From positions 1-32,060 of the forward strand of contig PHCO01000011.1 in the NCBI GenBank assembly GCA_002842265.1: 32,060 bases of DNA, given 5' to 3'. Source of the DNA: Betaproteobacteria bacterium HGW-Betaproteobacteria-18 (GTDB lineage: Bacteria > Pseudomonadota > Gammaproteobacteria > Burkholderiales > Burkholderiaceae_C). A program made the position numbers and the translations under genes. The notes below the pieces were generated by a model that was given only the letters and a program-made list of their open reading frames with translations, did no database searches and had not been told where the DNA came from. Shown one piece after another: positions 19,763 through 27,268 of the stretch (positions are counted from its first letter, which is position 1; every line of letters starts with the position of its first letter).

Positions 19763-21415
19763 TTAGTCATCTTCACTTTCGCCAACGGCGACCTCGCCAA
19801 ACAGGTCACTGGTCAGATCCATCGGGCGGACTACCTTCTCGATGAACTCGATCTCGCTCGCAGAGATGCCATATTTGGCGTACAGGTCTTCGTCCGTCCA
19901 CCGCTTTGTCCATTCTTGTGTCGGCACGAAGGTGTAAACCTTGCGCGTGGTGTCCTGGGATGGCTTGTGCAAAAGGATCAGCAGGCGGGTCAGACGGCAA
20001 GTCAAATAAGACAAGGCGCTTTCGGCTTCGATTTGGCTGTCGAACGGGCAGATGCAGAGATAGGTTTCGGAACAGATGCTGCCCGGTTCGCCAATGAAGG
20101 GCGTGCTGAGGATGCGGTGCGGATAGGTGTCTCGGTTGCCGGTGCCCGGCGCAGCACGACCCACAAAAATCTTCCATTTGTCGATGAGTTCGGTGCCGGC
20201 GGTTATCGAGTCTCTGGCGATGTAGCCTGTTCCGCCATTCTGGTAGATCAGCACATCACCATCACGCTTTGTCTTTCTACCCTTGAAAGTTGTTTCAAGG
20301 GCGAATGGTTTTCTTGAGCTGACCAATCGGTCAAACCGTTTACCCTCCGGCATCAAGAGAGACTCAGATTGCCCCGTCTCAACCAATACGACTTTCTTGA
20401 GGATCGAAAGTCCTTTATTGAAACGGATGAAAATGTCTGCCCCGTTTTCCATGAGCGGCCGGGTGGCGGTAGATACCGGCCAATCCTTGAAATGGGTGCT
20501 CACGTCACAGAGGCCAGGGTGGTCACGGTTCCAGAGGAAATAGCAAACACCGCCCTTGAGGCCCACGCCAGGAAAAACATCTGCAGCACTCAGGTAGTCA
20601 GCAATGGAGCGCAGGCGATTGTCGGCGAGCATCGATTCCCTGAACTCATCCAGCCCCTTGCCGCCAGCAAACCAGCGTGCCGGAATCACCATCGACAGGT
20701 AGCGTGGCTCCAACGCTTTGGCCTGCTCCACGAACAACTGGTAAATCGGCGCGGCGCTGGTGCCATAACCACCATCGTTCAACTGATACGGCGGATTGCC
20801 AATGATGACGTCGAACTGCATATCGCCTCCAAACAACTCGGTCATCCGAGTCTTGATATTGTCTGTGTGAATGAATGCGTAGGCGTGGGTTTCCAGCGCC
20901 TCGCCACGGTCCAACGCCGCCTGACTGGCGCCGCAAAATGTGCATTTGCCGTTGGCCCAGGTGTGCTCGGTGCGCTCAAACCAGATATTGCCCGCATCAC
21001 TGGCAAAGCCCTTGACAATGGAATGCGCGCCATTGGCGTGTTTGGAGCAATACACGCTACGCCGCGCCAGCAGGCTGGTGAGTTGCGTGATGCCGATGCC
21101 AAAAACCTGTTTTGTGAGGATGTGGTTCACGCGCGCTTGCAGGTCTGGCATCTGCTGCGCCAGCCCAAGGGTCAGGCGGCTGGTGATTTCGCGCAGAAAA
21201 ACGCCTGATTTGGTGAACGGGTCCAGAAACCGCACGGATTTGTTTGCCCACAAATCTGCACCATTGTGGTCATGGCTCCAAGCCTCGGCCAGCATGTCCA
21301 GCATGCGGCTGGCAAGCTCGGGCGGCGTAAAAACCTCGTCGTTTGACAGGTTGGCAATGCAGGTCAGCACATCCGGGTTGCGGCCGCGCAGGGTGAAAGA
21401 AACTTGTTCGTTCAT
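19763..21415 (-). CDS. Eco57I-like N6-adenine DNA methyltransferase/restriction protein (M2)
   Basis: Motif X-like NDEVFTPPELASRMLDML; variant motif I FLDPFTKSGVFLREI; motif IV DVIIGNPPYQL; C-terminal region with Eco57I/TaqI-like appearance. Confidence 0.85.
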   Translation of the reverse strand: MNEQVSFTLRGRNPDVLTCIANLSNDEVFTPPELASRMLDMLAEAWSHDHNGADLWANKSVRFLDPFTKSGVFLREITSRLTLGLAQQMPDLQARVNHILTKQVFGIGITQLTSLLARRSVYCSKHANGAHSIVKGFASDAGNIWFERTEHTWANGKCTFCGASQAALDRGEALETHAYAFIHTDNIKTRMTELFGGDMQFDVIIGNPPYQLNDGGYGTSAAPIYQLFVEQAKALEPRYLSMVIPARWFAGGKGLDEFRESMLADNRLRSIADYLSAADVFPGVGLKGGVCYFLWNRDHPGLCDVSTHFKDWPVSTATRPLMENGADIFIRFNKGLSILKKVVLVETGQSESLLMPEGKRFDRLVSSRKPFALETTFKGRKTKRDGDVLIYQNGGTGYIARDSITAGTELIDKWKIFVGRAAPGTGNRDTYPHRILSTPFIGEPGSICSETYLCICPFDSQIEAESALSYLTCRLTRLLILLHKPSQDTTRKVYTFVPTQEWTKRWTDEDLYAKYGISASEIEFIEKVVRPMDLTSDLFGEVAVGESEDD

Positions 21416-21440
21416 GGCAGAAATTACATGGTTTTTCGCG

Positions 21441-22034
21441 TCAAAGGAAGCCGATGGGCGGTTTGGCTTTGCGCGTTTTGTCCTCTGCTATGAGCTGTTT
21501 TATGGCATCGAACACTTGGGAAAACTGCTCGTCGTAGCGGGTTTCCATGGCCTCAATGCGGCGGGCCAAATCGCGGTTGGAGTCCATCAGGCGGCGCAAC
21601 TGCACAAACGTGCGCATGATGGCGATGTTGACCTCGACGGCACGTTGGGAGCGCAGTACGCTGGAGAGCATGGCGACGCCCTGCTCGGTGAAGGCGTAAG
21701 GCGGTGTGCGTCGTCCCCCTCTGTTGTTTGACATCACAATTTGTGATGTCAAACCCGCAATAGACGGCGAACTCGTCACAGTTTGTGATGACTTGCCGCC
21801 TTTGATCGCTGATGTGGTCACAATTTGTGACCGCATAGCCGTCCACTCGTCAGTTGTAAGCTGAAACATGAAGTCATCAGGAAACCGGCTACGGTTGCGG
21901 GCCACGGACTGGTTCAGGACACGTGCTTCAACACCATAGAGGTCGGCAAGATCAGTATCTAACAACACTTTTTCGCCCCGGACGAGAAAGACGAGCTTGG
22001 CCAGATTTTCTGGTTGAGGGACGATTTGAGTCAT
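21441..22034 (-). CDS. ORF6N domain-containing protein
   Basis: NLAKLVFLVRGEKVLLDTDLADLYGVEARVLNQSVARNRSRFPDDFMFQLT and RRTPPYAFTEQGVAMLSSVLRSQRAVEVNIAIMRTFVQLRRLM. Confidence 0.92.
   Translation of the reverse strand: MTQIVPQPENLAKLVFLVRGEKVLLDTDLADLYGVEARVLNQSVARNRSRFPDDFMFQLTTDEWTAMRSQIVTTSAIKGGKSSQTVTSSPSIAGLTSQIVMSNNRGGRRTPPYAFTEQGVAMLSSVLRSQRAVEVNIAIMRTFVQLRRLMDSNRDLARRIEAMETRYDEQFSQVFDAIKQLIAEDKTRKAKPPIGFL
21726..21832. repeat. Three TCACA(A)n-TTGTGA inverted repeats at 42-bp spacing inside the ORF6N gene
   Basis: 21726-21754 GTTTGACATCACAA-T-TTGTGATGTCAAAC (perfect); 21776-21788 TCACA-GTT-TGTGA; 21816-21832 GGTCACAA-T-TTGTGACC (perfect). Centres 21740, 21782, 21824. Confidence 0.95.
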
Positions 22035-22696
22035 GGCGTCAATTTTTTAAGCGTTGATGGCGATGGCTCCTGCAAGGCAGCCAGTTCGCACGCCGTCATG
22101 GGCGGGTGGGTTTTGATGGGGGCAAAGATTTCGTGCTTGCCCAGGTCGGCAAAGAGCGAACCCTCTGCGCTGAAGGCCGACGAGCCGGTGAGCACGTCAA
22201 ACCGGAAGTCGCGCCGCTGGTACTTGCCTTTGCCCAGGTAGCCCCATTCGGCAAAGGTGATGGGCTGGCCGTCTTTGGCGCGCATGGTCAGCGCGTCGCC
22301 GTGCACCAAATTGACTGACAGTACATGCGTGGCGGCCCGGTACAGGTCGTCCGATTCATCCAGGTTGAGGTACTCGGCAAATACATCCAGCACGTTGGCG
22401 CGGCATTCGGCAATGTTGTCGGCCAGCAGTTCGATGCCGTAGATGCACATCAGCCCCAGAAGGGCGTAATGCTGCCGCTCGAAATCTGACTTGCCGTATT
22501 TGCGTTCCACTGCAGCAAGCTTGCGTTTGAGTATTTGCACGATGAAGTTGCCGCTGCCGCACGCCGGTTCCAGAAAGCGGGCATCGATGCGCTCGGTCTC
22601 GTCTTTGACCAAATCCAGCATGGCCTCCACCATCCATGCGGGCGTGAAGACCTCGCCGTGGTCGGCAACGCGTTGTTTGGATTTGACGAGACTCAT
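22031..22696 (-). CDS. Small N-6 DNA methyltransferase-like protein lacking an NPPY motif (M1)
   Basis: [21 protein letters not shown] (motif X-like) and [20 protein letters not shown] (motif I); no NPPY. Stop overlaps the ORF6N start (ATGA). Confidence 0.85.
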   Translation of the reverse strand: MSLVKSKQRVADHGEVFTPAWMVEAMLDLVKDETERIDARFLEPACGSGNFIVQILKRKLAAVERKYGKSDFERQHYALLGLMCIYGIELLADNIAECRANVLDVFAEYLNLDESDDLYRAATHVLSVNLVHGDALTMRAKDGQPITFAEWGYLGKGKYQRRDFRFDVLTGSSAFSAEGSLFADLGKHEIFAPIKTHPPMTACELAALQEPSPSTLKKLTP

Positions 22697-22718
22697 GAGA
22701 TGGCGACGGTATGTGCCG

Positions 22719-22806
22719 TGGCGGAGAGAGTGGGATTCGAACCCACGGTACCTTGCGGTACGCCTGATTTCGAGTCAGGTACATTCGGCCACTCTGCCAT
22801 CTCTCC
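22719..22806 (-). tRNA. tRNA-Ser (anticodon CGA), encoded CCA
   Basis: Reverse strand GGAGAGATGGCAGAGTGGCCGAATGTACCTGACTCGAAATCAGGCGTACCGCAAGGTACCGTGGGTTCGAATCCCACTCTCTCCGCCA; 7-bp acceptor stem, long variable arm, anticodon loop CTCGAAA. Confidence 0.96.
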
Positions 22807-22832
22807 GCGAAGCCGCGAATTGTACAGTGCCG

Positions 22833-24131
22833 CTAGCCCTGTTTGCTCTCGTGCAAGGCTTGCAGGGCGGCCGCGATGTCGCTTTCCGTGATGTCCGGAC
22901 CCGGCTGTAGCGGCACCGGGCTGCTGTGCAAGGCTTGGATGCCGTCCGTTTGCAGCGCGGCAATGGTTTGTCCGGCCACTTTGGGGGAGGCAAATGCGCC
23001 GCTTTGCAGCAGCAGGCGACCATCGGCGCTTTGCAGTTTGAAGTAAAACTGGCCATCCGGTTCACGGTATTGTTTGAACACGGGCAGCGCCAGTTTGGCA
23101 GTTTTGGCCGCCACCGTGTCTTGCGTGCGCAAATCGCGCAGCCCCACGGCGTGGCGCAACTGGCCTATGAACGGCGTGGCAATGGCGCGAGCTTTGGCGG
23201 CACCCGCATGCAGAATGGCTTCGATCTTGCCGGGGTCGTTCATCAGCGCTTCGTAGGCTGCACGCATCGGCGCAATTTCACGGTCAATGTGCTCAAACAC
23301 GCGCTGCTTGGCATCGGCCCAGGAAATGCCGGTGGCATAGGCCTGGCGCATCGTCTCGGTATCTTCGGCGCTGGCAAAGGCCTGGTAAATCTGGAACAGC
23401 GCCGAGCCGTCCACCGCTTTGGCCTCGCCGGGCGGCGTGGAGTCGGTCACGATGCTGCCAACGAGCTTTTTGAGCTGATCGCGCGGCGCAAACAGCGGGA
23501 TGGTGTTGTCGTAGCTCTTGCTCATCTTGCGGCCATCGAGGCCGGGCAGGGTGGCCACATGGTCTTCAATGGCTGCCTCGGGCGCCACAAAGTGCTCGCC
23601 ATAGCGGTGGTTGAAGCTGTGCGCCATGTCGCGCGCCATTTCGATGTGCTGCACCTGGTCGCGCCCCACCGGCACCTGGTGCGCGTTGAACATCAAAATG
23701 TCGGCGCCCATCAGCACCGGGTACATGAACAGGCCCACATTGACATCGGCGTCGGGGTCGGTGCCCGCAGCCGTGTTTTTATCCACGGCGGCTTTGTAGG
23801 CATGGGCGCGGTTGAGCACGCCCTTGCCCAGCACGCAACTCAAAAACCAGGTGAGTTCGGGGATTTCAGGGATGTCGGACTGGCGGTAAAACACCACCTT
23901 GTCCGGGTTCAGGCCGCAGGCCAGCCAGCTGGCGGCAATCTCCAGCGTGGAGCGCTGGATGCGCGCCGGCTCGTCCACCTTGATCAGGGCGTGGTAATCG
24001 GCCAGAAAATAAAAACTCTCGACACCGCTGCGCAAACTATGGCGCACCGAAGGGCGGATCGAGCCCACGTAATTGCCCAGATGGGGCGTGCCGGAGGTGG
24101 TGATGCCGGTCAGGAAACGTTCAATGCGCAT
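22833..24131 (-). CDS. trpS: Tryptophan--tRNA ligase with C-terminal DUF1508/YegP-like extension
   Basis: [40 protein letters not shown]; tail [45 protein letters not shown] start 24140; ATG at 24131 fits better. Confidence 0.94.
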   Translation of the reverse strand: MRIERFLTGITTSGTPHLGNYVGSIRPSVRHSLRSGVESFYFLADYHALIKVDEPARIQRSTLEIAASWLACGLNPDKVVFYRQSDIPEIPELTWFLSCVLGKGVLNRAHAYKAAVDKNTAAGTDPDADVNVGLFMYPVLMGADILMFNAHQVPVGRDQVQHIEMARDMAHSFNHRYGEHFVAPEAAIEDHVATLPGLDGRKMSKSYDNTIPLFAPRDQLKKLVGSIVTDSTPPGEAKAVDGSALFQIYQAFASAEDTETMRQAYATGISWADAKQRVFEHIDREIAPMRAAYEALMNDPGKIEAILHAGAAKARAIATPFIGQLRHAVGLRDLRTQDTVAAKTAKLALPVFKQYREPDGQFYFKLQSADGRLLLQSGAFASPKVAGQTIAALQTDGIQALHSSPVPLQPGPDITESDIAAALQALHESKQG

Positions 24132-24158
24132 GGGAGACAAAGTCAGGGTTCGTTGCGT

Positions 24159-24827
24159 TCACCCCACCAGCCAAGCCAGCGGGGTGAGGAGCAGGTTGAT
24201 GAGCTGGTAGGTCAGGCCCATCAGCGGGCGCAACCACAAGTTGCTGACCACCCCGGCCAGCACCAGCGCCATCACGATAAAAAAGCCCCATGGCTCCACG
24301 CGCGACACCAGCATGGCCTGGCGATACGGCAGCAGCCCCACCAGGATGCGGCCACCGTCAAGCGGCGGCAGCGGAAACAGGTTGAAGACCGCCATCACCA
24401 CATTGACCAGCACGCCGCCTTGTGCCATTTCAATGAGAAAAGGCTCGGCAATGTCCATGCCCTTGAACAGGTACAGCAAGGCACCCCACACCAGGGCCTG
24501 AAAAAAGTTGGCCCCAGGCCCGGCCAGCGCGACCCAGATCATGTCGCGCTTGGGGTTGCGCAAGTTGCCAAAGCGCACGGGTACCGGCTTGGCGTAACCA
24601 AACAGAAAAGCGCCCGAGGTGGCGAAGTACAGCATCAGCGGCATCAGGATGGTGCCCACCGGGTCGATGTGCGGCAGCGGATTGAGCGTGACACGCCCCA
24701 GCTTGTAGGCCGTGTTGTCGCCAAAATGCCTGGCGGCATACCCGTGCGCCGCTTCGTGCAGGGTGATGGCCAGCAACACCGGAATGGCGTAGAGGCTGAC
24801 AGTTTGAATCAGGTGGGCGAAATCCAT
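24159..24827 (-). CDS. Site-2 protease-like M50 family metalloprotease
   Basis: ITLHEAAHGYAARHFGDNTAYKLGRVTLNPLPHIDPVGTILMPL (HExxH) and FNLFPLPPLDGGRILVGLLP (NxxPxPxLDGG). Confidence 0.92.
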   Translation of the reverse strand: MDFAHLIQTVSLYAIPVLLAITLHEAAHGYAARHFGDNTAYKLGRVTLNPLPHIDPVGTILMPLMLYFATSGAFLFGYAKPVPVRFGNLRNPKRDMIWVALAGPGANFFQALVWGALLYLFKGMDIAEPFLIEMAQGGVLVNVVMAVFNLFPLPPLDGGRILVGLLPYRQAMLVSRVEPWGFFIVMALVLAGVVSNLWLRPLMGLTYQLINLLLTPLAWLVG

Positions 24828-24854
24828 GGATTGATTGTCTCAGAGCAGTTCGAG

Positions 24855-25478
24855 TTACAGGCCCAGGGTGGCCAGGGAGCCCCGGCCTTCGCGGATGACG
24901 ACCGGGTCGCCAGCAGTCAAATCGACCACGGTAGTGGGTTCGCGCGGGCAGGCGCCGGCATCGATGATGGCGGCGATGCGGCCTTTGTAATGGGCGCGAA
25001 TCTCGTCGGCATCGTTCATGGGATCAAGCTCGCCCGGCGCGATCAGGGTGGTGGCCAGCAGCGGTGTGCTGTACAGCGCCAGCAGCTCTTGCAACACCTT
25101 GTGGTCGGGCACGCGCAGGCCGATGGTTTTGCGCGACGGGTGGCTCAGGCGACGCGGCACTTCCTTGGTGGCTTCCAGAATGAAGGTGTAGGCGCCGGGG
25201 GTGGCGGCCTTGATCAGGCGGTACTGCTGGTTGTCCACTTTGGCGTAGGTGGACAGCTCCGACAGGTCGCGGCACAGCAGCGTCAGGTGGTGCTTGTCAT
25301 CGACACCGCGAATGCGGCGCAGCTTGTCGGCGGCGGCCTTGTCGTCCAGATGGCAGACCAGCGCATAGCTGGAGTCGGTGGGCACGGCCAGCACCTCGCC
25401 CTTGTCAAGCAGGGCGGTGGCCTGTTTGAGCAGGCGCGGTTGTGGGTTGTCTGGGTGAATTTCGAAAAGTTGCGGCAT
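24855..25478 (-). CDS. L-threonylcarbamoyladenylate synthase (Sua5/YciO/YrdC family)
   Basis: MPQLFEIHPDNPQPRLLKQATALLDKGEVLAVPTDSSYALVCHLDDKAAADKLRRIRGVDDKHHLTLLCRDLSELSTYAKVDN; YrdC-family pattern. Confidence 0.9.
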   Translation of the reverse strand: MPQLFEIHPDNPQPRLLKQATALLDKGEVLAVPTDSSYALVCHLDDKAAADKLRRIRGVDDKHHLTLLCRDLSELSTYAKVDNQQYRLIKAATPGAYTFILEATKEVPRRLSHPSRKTIGLRVPDHKVLQELLALYSTPLLATTLIAPGELDPMNDADEIRAHYKGRIAAIIDAGACPREPTTVVDLTAGDPVVIREGRGSLATLGL

Positions 25479-25482
25479 GGCG

Positions 25483-26367
25483 TTATTGTCGCAGTCCGGC
25501 CGCTTCGCGCGCAGACAGCATGGCGTTGCCCACACCGCTGGTGGCGATCACGGCAATGCCGGCCCAGGCCAGGCCATCGGGCACATGGCGAAACACCAGC
25601 CAGCCCAGCAGGGTGGCAAAAGCAATCTGGGTGTAGAGATAGGGCGTGAGCACCACGGCGTTGGCGCGGTTGAAGGCGCGGATCAGCATCAGGTGGCCAA
25701 AGGTGCCCAAAAACCCGACCAGCACAAACCAGTACCAATAGCGCAGTAAAGCGGCGCTGTCCCAACTGAACAGCATGATCGGCGTCATGACCACGGCGCC
25801 CACCAGCCCGGTGTAAAAGTGCGTGGTGTAAGGATTTTCATCGCCACTGAGGCGGCTGGTGAGCACCTGAAACCAGGCGTAAGCGGTGACCAGCACCACC
25901 GGAAACAACAGCGCCCAGCCAAACACCTGGCCGCCCGGGCGCACCACCAGCAACACACCCAGCAGTCCCAGGGCCATCAGTACCCAGCGCCGTGGCGACA
26001 CATGGTTTTTGAGTGCCCAGGCCGCCATGGCCGTGGCCACCATCGGCGAGAGCATGGCCATGGCGGTGAATTCACCGACGGGCAAATACTGCAAGCCAAA
26101 AAATGAACAGGCACTGGTGGTGAGCAGCAGCACGCCGCGTAGTGCCTGAAAGCGCGGATTCGGGGTGGCAAAGAGGCGGGTTTTTTGCACCGGAAAGCGC
26201 AGCGCAAAGGTCACCACGGCCTGAAACGCATAGCGAAACCACAGCAGCATCAGCACCGGCACCAGTTTCGTGGCGTGCTTGGTGACGGTGTCGAGCGAGG
26301 CAAAGGTCAGCGCTGTCAGAATGATCAGCAAGATGCCGCCGGCCTGGCGGCTTTTCCAGAAAGACAT
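25483..26367 (-). CDS. EamA/DMT-family transporter
   Basis: Two EamA-like repeats: ILLIILTALTFASLDTVTKHATKLVPVLMLLWFRYAFQ... and LFPVVLVTAYAWFQVLTSRLSGDENPYTTHFYTGLVG. Confidence 0.88.
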   Translation of the reverse strand: MSFWKSRQAGGILLIILTALTFASLDTVTKHATKLVPVLMLLWFRYAFQAVVTFALRFPVQKTRLFATPNPRFQALRGVLLLTTSACSFFGLQYLPVGEFTAMAMLSPMVATAMAAWALKNHVSPRRWVLMALGLLGVLLVVRPGGQVFGWALLFPVVLVTAYAWFQVLTSRLSGDENPYTTHFYTGLVGAVVMTPIMLFSWDSAALLRYWYWFVLVGFLGTFGHLMLIRAFNRANAVVLTPYLYTQIAFATLLGWLVFRHVPDGLAWAGIAVIATSGVGNAMLSAREAAGLRQ

Positions 26368-26373
26368 GTGGAC

Positions 26374-27255
26374 CTACGCCCGTGCCGTGATCGGGCTGGG
26401 TGCACGTTGAATACGCTCGGCCAGCAGCGTCCAAACGGGGGTGAGTGCAGCTGGCAGGGTGGGCAGGGCGCCGAGTTCGATGCGGCTCTCGGCCGGGCTG
26501 TGAAAGTCGCTGCCTCGGGATGCGGCCAAGCCAAATTCAAGCGCGGTCTCGGTATAACTCACGCATTCAGCCGCTGAGTGGCTACCAGTGACCACTTCCA
26601 CGCCGCGGCCGCCGAGGCCCTTGAATTCGGTGAACAGCGCCAGCTCTTCGTTGGCGCTGAATTTGTAGCGCGCCGGGTGCGCGATGATGGCCATGCCACC
26701 GGCCTGGGTGATCCAGCGCACCGCGTCTTTCAGGTTGGCCCAGCGGTGCGCGACAAAGCCGGGTTTGCCTTCGGTGAGGAATTTCCGAAACACCTCGTAG
26801 GTGTCTTTGCAGATGCCGGTTTCCACCAGAAAGCGGGCAAAGTGGGTGCGCGAGATCAGCTCGGGGTTGCCGGCGTATTTCAGCGCGCCCTCGAAGGCGC
26901 CCTGGATGCCGACGCGTGCCAGGTCGGCGGCCATTTCCTGGGCGCGTTGCGAGCGGCCACCCCGGGTTTGCTGCAAGCCGGCTTCCAGTGGCCCGTTGTC
27001 GGCATCAAAACCCAGCCCGACGATGTGCACGGTTTGCTGCAGGAAAGAGACCGAGATTTCAACCCCGGTCAGGTAGTCCAGCCCACAAGCGGCAGCCGCG
27101 GTGGCGGCACGGGCCTGGCCACCAATCTCGTCATGGTCGGTCAGCGACCACAGTTCCACGCCCTGGGCCTTGGCGCGCGCGGCCAGTTCTTCAGGCGTCA
27201 GGGTGCCGTCGGAAACAACGGAATGGCAATGCAGGTCGGCGTTAAGGGTGTTCAT
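26374..27255 (-). CDS. PHP-domain phosphoesterase (3',5'-nucleoside bisphosphate phosphatase / YciV-like)
   Basis: MNTLNADLHCHSVVSDGTLTPEELAARAKAQGVELWSLTDHDEIGG...AHPARYKFS...GSDFHSP. ORF-track start 27582 is upstream frame inside recJ. Confidence 0.92.
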   Translation of the reverse strand: MNTLNADLHCHSVVSDGTLTPEELAARAKAQGVELWSLTDHDEIGGQARAATAAAACGLDYLTGVEISVSFLQQTVHIVGLGFDADNGPLEAGLQQTRGGRSQRAQEMAADLARVGIQGAFEGALKYAGNPELISRTHFARFLVETGICKDTYEVFRKFLTEGKPGFVAHRWANLKDAVRWITQAGGMAIIAHPARYKFSANEELALFTEFKGLGGRGVEVVTGSHSAAECVSYTETALEFGLAASRGSDFHSPAESRIELGALPTLPAALTPVWTLLAERIQRAPSPITARA

Positions 27256-27268
27256 AGCGTGACGGATT

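Noticed and set aside
22926-25649. 907-aa plus-strand ORF
   Set aside because: Fully antisense to trpS, the M50 protease and yrdC-like gene, each with family motifs; low-complexity His/Gln/Gly-rich translation is typical of GC-rich antisense frames.
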